A stretch of 64,000 nt of DNA from Phycisphaerales bacterium (GTDB lineage: Bacteria; Planctomycetota; Phycisphaerae; Phycisphaerales; UBA1924). Both the position numbers and the translations under genes were made by a program. How positions within the stretch are numbered: the first letter of the stretch is position 1; every line of letters starts with the position of its first letter. The stretch covers positions 78,591-142,590 of the forward strand of contig JALUWX010000098.1 in NCBI GenBank assembly GCA_027019265.1. The letters are read 5' to 3'. A model generated the notes under the pieces. That model did not search any database. It had not been told where the DNA came from and saw nothing but the letters and a program-made list of their open reading frames with translations. Below, one piece after another: positions 46,201-54,745 of this stretch.

Positions 46201-46315
46201 GGTCATCGGCGGCATGATCACCTCGACGATCCTCACACTGTTCGTGCTTCCGGTTATCGCATCGGTATTCATGAAGCGAAGCCCGCAGGATGCTGACGCG
46301 GAACGTGATCAATGA
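43202..46315 (+). CDS. czcA: HME-family RND cation efflux permease (CzcA-like)
   Basis: 1037 residues, usual length. N-terminal helix then the porter domain (DAFPDTTPIQVQINTVAPALSPEEIEQQ). Transmembrane helix IV carries DFGILVDGSVVMTE with Asp395, Asp401 and Glu408 in the same 6- and 7-residue spacing as the Asp402-Asp408-Glu415 proton relay of CzcA, which suggests divalent cations (Zn, Co, Cd) over copper. Second half helices repeat the RND layout. Third part of the tripartite pump; twelve bases after the adaptor gene and overlapping the CDF gene by four bases. Confidence 0.93.
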   Translation: MLTRLIEISLKSRVLVILLFVIACAAGVYRMIQLPIDAFPDTTPIQVQINTVAPALSPEEIEQQITLPVELSIGGLPGLQNVRSVSKFGFSQVVATFDDDIRIIDARQYITERLSAVELPDDVGRPELGPIATGLGEIFHYVIRSETGEHSIEELRTIHDWVIKPELRKVPGVAEVNSWGGLERQYHVVVKPEALIKFGFTLEDVLEALQRNNANVGGGQIVTSGEARVVRGLARVSTIDEIENIVVASSDGTPVHIRDVADVEIGSEIRRGAVSAYGEGEVVLGLAFMLMGENSRVVTEELRERLESLAPSLPSDIVVDVVYDRTLLVEQVIKTVEHNLVIGAVLVIVVLLVILGNIRAGLLVAVAIPISMLFAVQGMYEFAIAASLLSLGAIDFGILVDGSVVMTEANLRSLKERQRELGRKLSPSERLESIAKSSARVVRPIVFGMGIITLVFAPVLTLEGIEGKMFRPMAWTFIFALLGALLVAVFLSPVLSYYFLPRRAKPKDAILLRGLARAYGWAVGGAIRLRWVVMLLAVALLGVAGYRSTQMGGEFIPRLSEGSMVVNTIRLAGVSIDESVRYNTRIEEVLLDEFPDEIEHIWSRIGTAEVATDPMGIELTDIFLTLKPRAAWTRADTQAGLVIEMEKTISQFPGVNMVFTQPIEMRMNEMVSGIRSDIGIKIFGDDFDELLRIADDVQRVLLDIPGASDISVDQITGQPSLSVAVDQSRVARYGVAASEVLDFVEAIGGIRVGEVFEGQRVFPLVVRLPQTFREDVQAVSSVRIPTEGGVAVPLSSMASVDLSEGSATINREWSRRLIRVQSNVSGRDPASFVSEARAAIDERVTLPEGYVLEWGGQFENLERARTRLVIVVPAVLLMVFFLLYFSLKNLRDVVIIYTCIPFAAVGAIFALWWRDIPFSVSAAVGFIALTGIAVLNGQILITAIRDTLNTGQQSKDAIIAASKTRLQPVLATAITDIAGFIPMAIATGVGSEIQRPLATVVIGGMITSTILTLFVLPVIASVFMKRSPQDADAERDQ

Positions 46316-46914
46316 GCGGGTGCGACTGCGCAGAGAGTGCCGTTGGGCTCGAACAGCGAACACTCATGACGCTATTGACGATTAACGGCGTGATGTTCGT
46401 CGCCGAGGTCGTCGTTGGATGGATCGCGGAGTCCACCGCGCTGCTGGCCGACTCGCTCGATATGCTGGCCGATGCCACTGTGTACGGCATCGCGTTGTAC
46501 GCTGCGAGCCGGTCTGGAGGCACACAGCGGACCGCAGCGCGAGTGAGCGGCGTACTTCAGATCGTATTGGGTCTCGGCGTTCTGGTCGAGGTCATTCGGC
46601 GGGCGGTGTTTGGCAGCGAGCCCACGAGTCATCTGATGATCGGAGCCGGGACCGTTGCTCTTGCTGCAAACCTCGTCTGTCTGCGGCTCATCGCGAAGCA
46701 CCGCGACGGCGGCGCGCACATGCGTGCGTCCTGGATCTTCTCCAAGAATGATGTGATCGCAAACACGGGTGTCATCGTGGCGGGGCTTCTCGTGATGGTT
46801 TCGGGTAGCCGCGTCCCTGATCTTGTGGTTGGCTCGATTGTCGTCATGGTCGTGGTGCGTGGAGGCGTCCAGATCCTGGCGGACTCAAGGAGAACCGAGG
46901 GTGGTCGAAACTAA
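46312..46914 (+). CDS. short CDF-family cation transporter
   Basis: 200 residues, about six membrane helices and no cytoplasmic C-terminal domain. Cys-x-Cys at the start (MSGCDCAE). The helix II motif reads DSLDMLAD, so the His of the usual HxxxD zinc site is Asp50 with Asp54 kept; helix V has KNDVIAN instead of HxxxD. Such short CDF proteins commonly end czc-type operons. Could select a different metal from classic zinc CDFs. Translationally coupled to czcA. Confidence 0.85.
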   Translation: MSGCDCAESAVGLEQRTLMTLLTINGVMFVAEVVVGWIAESTALLADSLDMLADATVYGIALYAASRSGGTQRTAARVSGVLQIVLGLGVLVEVIRRAVFGSEPTSHLMIGAGTVALAANLVCLRLIAKHRDGGAHMRASWIFSKNDVIANTGVIVAGLLVMVSGSRVPDLVVGSIVVMVVVRGGVQILADSRRTEGGRN

Positions 46915-46962
46915 TTGTATTTGAATAGTTCGGGCAATGTCGGCGTTGTCCATCAGGCGATC

Positions 46963-46989
46963 CGGGGTCTCTAAGGAGGATCCTCCCCG
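46963..46989. terminator. possible stem-loop after the first efflux operon
   Basis: CGGGG (46963-46967) can pair with CCCCG (46985-46989), and inside it lies the palindrome GGAGGATCCTCC (46975-46986); the two pairings exclude each other. Forty-eight bases after the CDF stop. Without a U-tract the terminator call is weak; the rest of the gap to 47044 contains only a TATAGT hexamer at 47033-47038 near the next start. Confidence 0.35.
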
Positions 46990-47044
46990 ATAAATTCGTC
47001 TGATCTCAAGCCACGCTCGACTGGATCCGAGGTATAGTACCACC

Positions 47045-47470
47045 GTGAGTAATCGTCCACTCGCCATTCTGCTTATCACGATCATCGCGTTCCATGCCCT
47101 CGCCGGCGGCGCTGGCGGCATGGCTGTGCTGTGCCTCGGTGGGGGACACGAGCATGCACCCGCGGAGACCGAGCACTGCGAGTCGGCCTGCGGACATGAC
47201 AGCTCGTGGCCGCTGCCCGTTCCCGCGGGTGAGCACGAGCATGACTGCGGTTGTACCGATGTCGAAATCACGACCGCGGAACTTTTGACGCTTCCCCGTG
47301 GCGATGGTGGGAGTGATGTGCCGCCCGCGATCGTCATGTCTCCCTCGTGGGGCGTCGTCCTTGCGGAGACCGGCCTTGGACGCCGCGGCCCGCCGATGCC
47401 ACCGCGTTGGTTTGACCCCAGCGGGGCCCATAGGCTCGCGATCGTGGCGAGCGTTCGCCTCACCATCTGA
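47045..47470 (+). CDS. small exported His/Cys-rich protein before the second efflux operon
   Basis: 141 residues from GTG 47045. Signal-like LAILLITIIAFHALAGGAGG, then GHEHAP, EHCESACGHD, GEHEHDCGCTD: a short region with six Cys and many His. C-terminal half is Pro-rich (RRGPPMPPRWF). No recognised family. Same size, layout and operon position as the protein at 39474-39914. TATAGT ends six bases before the GTG and no Shine-Dalgarno is seen, so the mRNA may be leaderless. Confidence 0.7.
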   Translation: MSNRPLAILLITIIAFHALAGGAGGMAVLCLGGGHEHAPAETEHCESACGHDSSWPLPVPAGEHEHDCGCTDVEITTAELLTLPRGDGGSDVPPAIVMSPSWGVVLAETGLGRRGPPMPPRWFDPSGAHRLAIVASVRLTI

Positions 47471-47554
47471 TTCCTTTCTATTCCTTCGCGCGTACTGCGG
47501 CGGTGTTCTCCGTTGCGGTGGTCATCGCATTGGATCCAGACAGGAATCAAAACA

Positions 47555-49039
47555 ATGGACAATCTGAAACGCCCGCCTCGAACGCGGGTCATGCTGCCAG
47601 GTCTCGGCTCGGCGGTCGCCCTAATCGTGCTGGCGGGCTGCCAGTCGTATGAACGGGTACCGCTGGAGCTGGCCGACCATCGGGCCGCACTCGACGCACG
47701 GCTCATTGCAACTGAACCCATCTCGTATTTCGTTGAGCGGCTCTCCGAGGCCGGCAACCAGGTGCCGGAGCGGTTCGACCCGAACGACGGGCTCTCACCC
47801 GCCGAGGGCGAAGTGCTCGCCCTGTTCTATAACCCCGACCTCCGGCTCGCTCGCCTCGATGCCGGTGTCGCACTCGCGACCTTCGAGACGGCGGGGCTGT
47901 GGGAGGACCCGCAGTTCGGTTTCGACGGGGCGGAAATCCTCTCGCCGTCGGGGCCGTTCGAATACGGACTCACGCTGAGCCTGACGATCCCGATTTCGGG
48001 TCGGCTCGGCGTCGAGAAGGATCGGGCCGGAGCGGCGTACGAGGCCGAGCTCCGCCGGATCGTGGACGCCGAGTGGAGCACGCGGGCCGCGGTTCGCTCG
48101 GCCTGGGCATCCTGGTCCGCGGAATCCGAGCGGCTCCGCCTGCTGCGAGAGGTGATCGGTCAGGTCGAGCGGATATCCGCCATAACCGACCGGCTGGAGA
48201 CGGCGGGAGAACTCACGCGGGTCGAGGCTCGGCTCCTGCGGGCCGAGTTGGTCGAGACCCGTGCGGATGTCGCCGAGGCGGTGTTCGCAGAAGCCCGGGC
48301 CCGTGTCGAACTTCTCGGTTTGATGGGGATTCCGCCGGACGCCCCGGTGGTGTTGCTGCCGGCGCTTCCGCCCGCGTCGATCGCCGAGATCGCCGATGCG
48401 ATCGAGCGACTCATCGAGGCGAACACCACCCTCGCGGTGCGGCGGGCCGAGTATCAGGTCGCCGAGGAGACACTCCGCCTGGAAGTCCGCAAGCAGTATC
48501 CGGACATCACCATCGGCACGGGCTATGGGAGCGAGGACAACGACGACCGACTCTTGCTTGGCGTGTCGATTCCGATACCGATTCTCAACGCCAACCGGGC
48601 GGGCATCGCGGAAGCAAAGGCTCGCCGCGAGGTGGCTCGGGCCGCGGCGGAGACCACCTTCGAGCGCCTGACTCGCGAGCTCTCGATGGCCCGTGCCGCG
48701 TACGACGCCTCGCGAACGCAGCGAGATGCGTTCGAGCGTGACCTTGTGCCGATGCTCGACGAGCAGGCATCCGAAGTTGAGCAACTGATCGACCTTGGCG
48801 AGGTCAACACGCTGCTCTTGCTCGAAACCGTCACGCGACGGTTCGAGGCCAAGAGCCGTCTGCTCGATCTTCGTCTGGCCGAGACCGACGCGGCGATTGA
48901 GATCACGCGCCTGCTCGGTCCGGACGAGCCGGAAATGCCGGCTCCTGTCGAGCCCGCGACCGACGAAGACACTACAACAGCAAACACACCACATACCGCC
49001 GCGCGAGGCGATACGCCCGCCGAGGAGGCATCCCGATGA
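47555..49039 (+). CDS. RND outer-membrane factor (TolC family lipoprotein)
   Basis: About 494 residues from ATG 47555 (AGGAA upstream). Lipobox LAGC near residue 27. OEP domain repeats: EVLALFYNPDLRLARLDAGVALATFETAGLWEDPQFGFDG and later VQQ-free helical region ending DLGEVNTLLLLETVTRRFEAKSRLLDLRLAETDAAIEITRLLG. It diverges from the first OMF (no simple duplication). C-terminal tail is acidic and Thr/Pro-rich. Stop codon overlaps the next start (ATGA). Confidence 0.9.
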   Translation: MDNLKRPPRTRVMLPGLGSAVALIVLAGCQSYERVPLELADHRAALDARLIATEPISYFVERLSEAGNQVPERFDPNDGLSPAEGEVLALFYNPDLRLARLDAGVALATFETAGLWEDPQFGFDGAEILSPSGPFEYGLTLSLTIPISGRLGVEKDRAGAAYEAELRRIVDAEWSTRAAVRSAWASWSAESERLRLLREVIGQVERISAITDRLETAGELTRVEARLLRAELVETRADVAEAVFAEARARVELLGLMGIPPDAPVVLLPALPPASIAEIADAIERLIEANTTLAVRRAEYQVAEETLRLEVRKQYPDITIGTGYGSEDNDDRLLLGVSIPIPILNANRAGIAEAKARREVARAAAETTFERLTRELSMARAAYDASRTQRDAFERDLVPMLDEQASEVEQLIDLGEVNTLLLLETVTRRFEAKSRLLDLRLAETDAAIEITRLLGPDEPEMPAPVEPATDEDTTTANTPHTAARGDTPAEEASR

Positions 49040-49521
49040 ACATCATGGAACGGGCGATCGCGATCGCCCTCGCGGCAGTTCTGCCGCTGACGCTGGCCGC
49101 CTGCAACAGCGCAACGGATCAACGGCAGCATGCGACCACAAACAGCCAAAGGCCAGTGAGCATTGCTCCTAATAATCGAGAAACAACCATGTCAATCACT
49201 TTACTCGGATTCGACGGCTGCCCGCTCACGCCGATTATGAAGGAGCGGCTCGAACAGGCGATAAGCATACTCGGACAAGACGTGGATCTTGTCCAGATCG
49301 ACCAGCAATCTTTAGCTACATCAGACCTCCGTCGCGGGTATCCCGCTCCAACGGTACTCGTGAATGGATCTGATCTATTCGGCATGGAGGCACCGACGAT
49401 GCCTTCGATGGGCTGCCGTATGTACGAAGGACCCGATGGCGTACCTTCGGTGAGCGAACTCGTCACTCGCCTCCAAGTCGCATGCGCACACATCGCGGAT
49501 GGCGAAGGGGGTGAGGGATGA
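49036..49521 (+). CDS. thioredoxin-fold lipoprotein in efflux operon
   Basis: 161 residues. Lipobox LAAC near residue 23. A short linker, then a thioredoxin-like domain: ITLLGFDGCPLTPIMKERLEQAISILG with a single Cys where CxxC would be, and the cis-Pro region GYPAPTVLVNGSDLF, then MGCRMYEGPDG. Similar single-domain proteins are found beside mercury and other metal genes. Probably periplasmic; may carry or reduce metal ions. The unusual second possible Met start (MSITLL) would give a cytoplasmic form, so location is not certain. Confidence 0.72.
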   Translation: MNIMERAIAIALAAVLPLTLAACNSATDQRQHATTNSQRPVSIAPNNRETTMSITLLGFDGCPLTPIMKERLEQAISILGQDVDLVQIDQQSLATSDLRRGYPAPTVLVNGSDLFGMEAPTMPSMGCRMYEGPDGVPSVSELVTRLQVACAHIADGEGGEG

Positions 49522-50987
49522 TCCGGACCTTGATCTTCGTCCTTGTGTTCTCGATCGCCACTGTGTTCCTTGTGTCCTGCGATCGATCAGATTCCAACGA
49601 GCAACGTATTGCCGAGCACGGCGATGGCGACGGGCATGACCACGCCTCAGAAGCCGAGACCGAGGCAACCGGGTCCGACCGTGTTACCATCCCGGCCGCG
49701 GTTCGGTCGAACCTCGGCATCAGCTTCGTCAAGGTCGAGCGCCGGCGGGTCGAGCAGACTCTCCGCGTGCCGGGTCGGTTCGAGTACCTGCCCACGGCGC
49801 GACGCGAGTACCGGACCGCCGTCCCCGGTCGTGTTGAGCTGCTCGTCGAGCAGTTCGACCGGGTCCAAGCGGGCCAACCGCTCTACCGGCTCGATTCGCC
49901 GGCGTGGCGGGAGATTCAGCAGCAACTGGCCGACGCCGAGTCACAGATCGAGCGGCTGGGTGCACGTCTTGAGACCTTTGAGCCGCTGCTCGCAGCGCAC
50001 CAGCAGCACGAGGACAGCCTCCACGAGAGTGTCGCAGTCTGGAACGAGCGGGTCGAACAGTTGCAGTCGGTCCGTGAGGCGGGCGGCGGTCGCGTCGATG
50101 AGCTCGCCCAAGCCCGGGCAGCACTCGCGAGCACTCGCGCTGACCTTGCCAACGTGATGGAGAAGAAGGCGGAACTTGGAGCGAACCGGCAGCAGACCGT
50201 TGCTGATCTTCGTGCGGCCCGGTCACGCCTGGACTATCTGCTCGACGCCGCCTCCTCCGTCGTTTCCCGTTCGAGGGACGAACTCGCCCGAACCGTCGAG
50301 ACGCCTCATGGGACCGAGCCTGTTTGGGCCACGATCGCCGCAATCGAGGTCACTGCGTCTGAAGCCGGCGTCGTGGAGATGTTGGGCCTGACCAACGGCT
50401 CGTGGGCGGACGAGAAGACACCCGTCGTCACCGTCGTGCAGCCCGATCGGCTCCGTTTCCGAGCGTCCGGGCTCCAAAGCGACCTGGGCGTGCTGCGGGA
50501 CGGGCTCACGGCTCGGATCGTCCCCCCGACGCCGACCGCCGCGGGACGCGCCGTGCCTCTGACCGCGACGATGGACGGCACCATCTCGCTCGGGCTGGCA
50601 GGCGACCCAAACGACCGCACACTCGAACTGTTCGTCGTACCCGATGAACTCAAGCCATGGGCCCGACCGGGCGTCTCGGCTCAACTCGAGATCGTGACCG
50701 ACTCGACGGCTTCGCCCGAACTCGCCATTCCGCTCGCCGCCGTGCAGCGTGATGGGCTCTCACCCGTCATCTTCCGTCGCAACCCGAGCAACCCGAACGA
50801 GGCGATCCGCATGGAGGCCGACCTCGGTCTCGACGATGGGCGTTGGGTCGCCCTGCTCAGCGGTCTTCGTGACGGCGACGAGGTCGTCCTCGACGGTGCT
50901 TTTCAGCTCATGCTCGCCACTAGCGGTTCGATCCAGAAGGGTGGCCACTTCCACTCCGATGGCACATTCCACGAAGGGGAGGATTGA
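49518..50987 (+). CDS. RND periplasmic adaptor (membrane fusion protein)
   Basis: 489 residues. Lipobox VSC near residue 21, then a short His/Asp-rich linker (GDGDGHDHASEAE). Adaptor features: YRTAVPGRVELLVEQFDRVQAGQPLYRLDSP (lipoyl half), a long alpha-hairpin (about 130-240), then beta-barrel and MP domain (LRFRASGLQSDLGVLRDGLTARIVPP). It lacks the Cys array seen in the first adaptor. Ends three bases before the permease gene. Confidence 0.9.
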   Translation: MIRTLIFVLVFSIATVFLVSCDRSDSNEQRIAEHGDGDGHDHASEAETEATGSDRVTIPAAVRSNLGISFVKVERRRVEQTLRVPGRFEYLPTARREYRTAVPGRVELLVEQFDRVQAGQPLYRLDSPAWREIQQQLADAESQIERLGARLETFEPLLAAHQQHEDSLHESVAVWNERVEQLQSVREAGGGRVDELAQARAALASTRADLANVMEKKAELGANRQQTVADLRAARSRLDYLLDAASSVVSRSRDELARTVETPHGTEPVWATIAAIEVTASEAGVVEMLGLTNGSWADEKTPVVTVVQPDRLRFRASGLQSDLGVLRDGLTARIVPPTPTAAGRAVPLTATMDGTISLGLAGDPNDRTLELFVVPDELKPWARPGVSAQLEIVTDSTASPELAIPLAAVQRDGLSPVIFRRNPSNPNEAIRMEADLGLDDGRWVALLSGLRDGDEVVLDGAFQLMLATSGSIQKGGHFHSDGTFHEGED

Positions 50988-50990
50988 GCC

Positions 50991-53900
50991 ATGTTGAAAG
51001 CCGTCATTCGTTTCTCACTCCGTTATTCAACGCTCGTGCTCATCGCGGCGATCATGATCGTCGGCTACGCCGGCTATCGCTTGCCGAGGATGAGCGTTGA
51101 TGTGTTCCCCGAACTCAACGCGCCGACCGTCACGATCATGGCCGAGTCCGGAGGGCTCGCCGCCGACGAGGTCGAGCAGTATGTCACTTTCCCTATTGAG
51201 ACTGCCGTCAACGGTATGACGGGTGTCCGCCGTGTCCGAAGCGCGAGTGCGATCGGACTCGGTATCGTCTGGGTGGACCTCGAATGGGGTACTGACCTCT
51301 ACGATGCCCGTCAACTCGTCTCTGAGCGGCTCGTCACCGCTCGCGAAAACCTTCCCGATGAGGTCGAGCCATTCATCACGCCGATTACGTCTATCGCGGG
51401 CGAGATCATGCTGATCTCCCTGTCGTCGCCCGACGGCTCGGCCAACCCCATGCAACTCCGCTCCTACGGCGAGTTCGAGCTGCGTAACAAAATCCTCGCG
51501 GTGCCCGGTGTCGCCCAAGTCGTCGCGATCGGCGGCGAGCTACCAGAGTATCAGGTCAATGTCGATCAGGAGCGGCTGAGGCTCTACGACCTGACCATCA
51601 CGGATGTGGTCGAGGCCGCGGGCGGCGCGCACAGCACCGCGAGCGGCGGCTACTTGGTGAATGTGGACAACTTCGAGATCCCGATCCGTCAGCAGAGCCG
51701 GGTGACGCGCCCGGAGGACATCGCCAACACGATCATCAAGTATCACGAGGGCGTGCCCGTGACGATCGGTCAGGTTGCCGAGGTTATCCTCGGGCCGGCG
51801 ATCAAGCGGGGCACGGCTTCTGAGGGGGGCGAACCCGCTGTCGTGCTGTCTATCCAGAAGTCACCGGGCACGAACACGCTCGCCCTGACCGACAGTCTTG
51901 ATGCGCTCTTTGATCAGATCGAGCCGACACTGCCCGAGGGCGTCGTGCTCAACCGAGATGTCGTCCGACAGTCGCACTTCATCGACCGGGCGGTCCACAA
52001 TGTGACCAAGGTGCTCGGCGAGGCGGTCATCATCGTGCTCGTCGTGCTCGTTCTGTTTCTGATGAATCTGCGGACAACGCTCATCACACTTACCGCAATC
52101 CCGATCTCACTGGCCGTTGGCCTCTTGATGATGGATGCGTTGAATCTCGGGCTGAATGTCATGACTCTCGGAGGGCTCACTGTGGCGATCGGCGTGCTCG
52201 TCGACGACGCAATCATCGATGTTGAGAATGTTTTCCGCCGCTTGAAGCAGAACCGGGCCTTCCCCGAGGCGGATCGGCGTCCGTTTACTGAGGTCATCTT
52301 CGACGCCAGCAACGAAATCCGACCGGCGATGGTCTTCGCGACGGTCATCATCGTCATGGTGTTCGTGCCGCTTCTCTTCCTGCAGGGGCTCGAAGGCCGG
52401 TTTTTCCAGCCCTTGGCACTTACTTACATGATCTCGATCCTTGCGTCGCTGGTCGTGGCCCTGACGGTCGTGCCCGCGATGTGCCGGTTCCTTCTCAAGG
52501 GCAAACTCGGAGGCAAGCACGAGGACCGAGACGGATTCCTGGTCCGCCTTCTGAAAAGGGCGTACGAGCCTTCACTCCGAGCGGCCATTCGGTACCGGGC
52601 GTGGGTGCTCGGCACCGCCGGTGCCGTGACCGCCGGCGCACTCCTGCTCGCGAGCACATTCGGCAGCTCGTTCCTTCCGTCGTTCAATGAGGGCACCTTC
52701 ACGATCTTTCTGCTCGCTCCTCCCGGCACTTCGATCGTCGAGAGCGATCGGCTCGCGACGGAGGTCGAGAAGCAACTCGTCCAGATCGACGGGGTCCGTT
52801 CCGTCTCCCGGCGTACCGGCCGGGCCGAACGTGACGAGCATGCCGAGCCGGTCAGCAACTCCGAGATCGAGGTCACCGTTGATGCGGGGAGCGACCGGTT
52901 CGAGGTGCGAGAACAGATCGACCGCATCCTCGGGGCCGTACCGGGGATCACCACGATGGTTGGCCAGCCCATCGAGCACCGGCTCAGCCATGTGCTGTCG
53001 GGCATGCCCGCGGCGATCGCCATCAATGTCTTCGGTGAAAATCTGACCGAGCTTCGTGATGTCGCCAAGGCGATTGAGGCCGAACTCCAAGGCCTGCCGG
53101 GCGCTCGTGATGTCAACGCCAACCGAGAGGTATTGATCACTTCTTTGCCAATCCGCTACCGCCATGCGGAACTCGCGGCGGTCGGTCTCAGCCCCGCTGA
53201 CGCCGCGGAGCAAGTCCGCGAAGCCCTCTATGGCGAGGTTGTGGACACCGTCAACCAAGGTGTTCGGCAGTATGATCTCGTCGTTCGGCTCGCACCTGAG
53301 GAACGTGAGTCGTTCCGGCAGGTCCGAGACCTGCTTCTCCGTGGCCGGGGAGGGGCCACCGTTCGTTTGAGCGATGTCGCTGATATCGGTCCGGAACGAT
53401 CAAGCAATCTGATCACTCGCGAGAACGCTCAACGGAAAGCCGCGGTGTCGCTCAATGTGGCCGAGGGGTCCAATCTGGGCGACCTTGTCGCCCAGGTGCA
53501 GGAGCGTGTCGATCCCATTGTCCAGCGGGCTGGCATGACCGTGTCCTACGGAGGTCAGTTTGAAGCGCAGCAGTCCGCGTCACGGACGATCCTCGTCGCG
53601 GGCATTGCCGTCGCACTCATCATGCTCATGCTGCTCCAGATCTCCACTGGTTCGATGCGGGCGGCGGTGCTCGTCATGCTCAACATGCCCCTCGCGTTGA
53701 TCGGCGGCATCGCCGCGATCTACATCAGCGAGGGGGGCGGCCCGATCGCAAACACGCTCGCCCTCGTCGGCATCGGGGGCCCGTATATCCCGCCGGTGAT
53801 CTCCATCGCCAGCCTTGTTGGTTTCATAACCCTCTTCGGCATCGCGGTCCGTAATGGCATCCTGCTCATCAACCACTACAACCATCTGATGCAGCACGAA

Positions 53901-54227
53901 GGTGTGCCGCTCGGAGAAGCCATTGTTCAGGGGTCGATGGAACGGCTTGTGCCGATCCTGATGACCGCGATCTCAGCGGCGCTCGGGCTTGTCCCGCTAG
54001 CGCTCGCTGCGGGAGAACCGGGCAGCGAACTGCTCGCCCCCCTCGCCATCGTCACCCTCGGGGGTCTGTTGACCTCCACATTCCTGAACCTGATCGTTGT
54101 TCCGGCGGGATACTCGCTCGTTTTCGGGCACAAGCCTGAGCGTCGGCCCGCTAATCACACATCTGTGCTCACGCGTCTCGTAGGCATATTCCGCCGACCC
54201 AAGACCATCACCTCGAAGGAGTCCTGA
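50991..54227 (+). CDS. HME-family RND permease (CusA-like)
   Basis: 1078 residues. Porter domain starts DVFPELNAPTVTIMAESGGL. Helix IV reads AIGVLVDDAIIDVEN: Asp405 and Glu412 match CusA numbering, the earlier CzcA Asp is Ala, and extra Asp406 and Asp410 appear. This points away from CzcA-type divalent specificity; copper/silver or another metal is possible but not shown. Second-half conserved LVGFITLFGIAVRNGILLINHYN. RBS GAGG before ATG. Pairs with the OMF and adaptor upstream. Confidence 0.9.
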   Translation: MLKAVIRFSLRYSTLVLIAAIMIVGYAGYRLPRMSVDVFPELNAPTVTIMAESGGLAADEVEQYVTFPIETAVNGMTGVRRVRSASAIGLGIVWVDLEWGTDLYDARQLVSERLVTARENLPDEVEPFITPITSIAGEIMLISLSSPDGSANPMQLRSYGEFELRNKILAVPGVAQVVAIGGELPEYQVNVDQERLRLYDLTITDVVEAAGGAHSTASGGYLVNVDNFEIPIRQQSRVTRPEDIANTIIKYHEGVPVTIGQVAEVILGPAIKRGTASEGGEPAVVLSIQKSPGTNTLALTDSLDALFDQIEPTLPEGVVLNRDVVRQSHFIDRAVHNVTKVLGEAVIIVLVVLVLFLMNLRTTLITLTAIPISLAVGLLMMDALNLGLNVMTLGGLTVAIGVLVDDAIIDVENVFRRLKQNRAFPEADRRPFTEVIFDASNEIRPAMVFATVIIVMVFVPLLFLQGLEGRFFQPLALTYMISILASLVVALTVVPAMCRFLLKGKLGGKHEDRDGFLVRLLKRAYEPSLRAAIRYRAWVLGTAGAVTAGALLLASTFGSSFLPSFNEGTFTIFLLAPPGTSIVESDRLATEVEKQLVQIDGVRSVSRRTGRAERDEHAEPVSNSEIEVTVDAGSDRFEVREQIDRILGAVPGITTMVGQPIEHRLSHVLSGMPAAIAINVFGENLTELRDVAKAIEAELQGLPGARDVNANREVLITSLPIRYRHAELAAVGLSPADAAEQVREALYGEVVDTVNQGVRQYDLVVRLAPEERESFRQVRDLLLRGRGGATVRLSDVADIGPERSSNLITRENAQRKAAVSLNVAEGSNLGDLVAQVQERVDPIVQRAGMTVSYGGQFEAQQSASRTILVAGIAVALIMLMLLQISTGSMRAAVLVMLNMPLALIGGIAAIYISEGGGPIANTLALVGIGGPYIPPVISIASLVGFITLFGIAVRNGILLINHYNHLMQHEGVPLGEAIVQGSMERLVPILMTAISAALGLVPLALAAGEPGSELLAPLAIVTLGGLLTSTFLNLIVVPAGYSLVFGHKPERRPANHTSVLTRLVGIFRRPKTITSKES

Positions 54228-54229
54228 TC

Positions 54230-54742
54230 ATGAACGACCGCATTAAGATTCTCGCCGCCGCCAGCACGACCTTCGCGATATTGATCTTGTTGCCCGGCTG
54301 CGGGGAGTCCTCAGAATCAAACTCCGCCGAGACACACACCGCGGACGACGGTCATGATCACGCTGGTGACGGCCATGACCATGGGGGGCACGACCACGGC
54401 GAGGGTGAACACGACGATCATACCCACGGTGATATGCGGTCGCTCGGCAGCGTGACGATCGCTGGAATAACGCTAGCGGTCTCAGTGTCCGGTAACATCG
54501 CACCTTCGTCGGTTATGCATCTCGATCTCGAAGTCGAGTCCGGGCCGATCCCCGCCGCCGTGCGCTTCTGGATCGGAGATGAGGCCGGGACGGGCGCGCT
54601 GAAATCGAAGGCGGACGCCCACGACGACCATTTCCACGGCCAGACCGAATCGCCCTCGACGATGGACGGTGCGAGTCTCTGGATCGAGATCGAGTCCGTC
54701 AACGGAAATCGCACTGTCGGCTCGATGCCTCTTGAGGGATAA
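54230..54742 (+). CDS. His-rich lipoprotein in efflux operon
   Basis: 170 residues; AAGGAG upstream of the ATG. Lipobox LPGC near residue 23, then a stretch from about 35 to 65 with more than ten His in HDHAG, HDHGG and HDHGE units, followed by a beta-rich domain of unknown family (VTIAGITLAVSVSGNIAPSSVMHLDLEVESGPIPAAVRFWIGDE) and another HDDHFHG group. Likely a periplasmic metal buffer or delivery protein for the pump. Confidence 0.78.
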   Translation: MNDRIKILAAASTTFAILILLPGCGESSESNSAETHTADDGHDHAGDGHDHGGHDHGEGEHDDHTHGDMRSLGSVTIAGITLAVSVSGNIAPSSVMHLDLEVESGPIPAAVRFWIGDEAGTGALKSKADAHDDHFHGQTESPSTMDGASLWIEIESVNGNRTVGSMPLEG

Positions 54743-54745
54743 GCC

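Noticed and set aside
46973..46979. Shine-Dalgarno-like AAGGAGG in the gap after the short CDF
   Set aside because: No start codon follows at a suitable distance; the sequence is part of a palindrome and better explained as a stem-loop.
46885..47757. 290-codon open frame on the minus strand over the start of the second efflux operon
   Set aside because: Its translation is Ser/Arg/Pro-rich without motifs, and the plus strand over the same bases encodes the exported His-rich protein and the OMF with clear signals.
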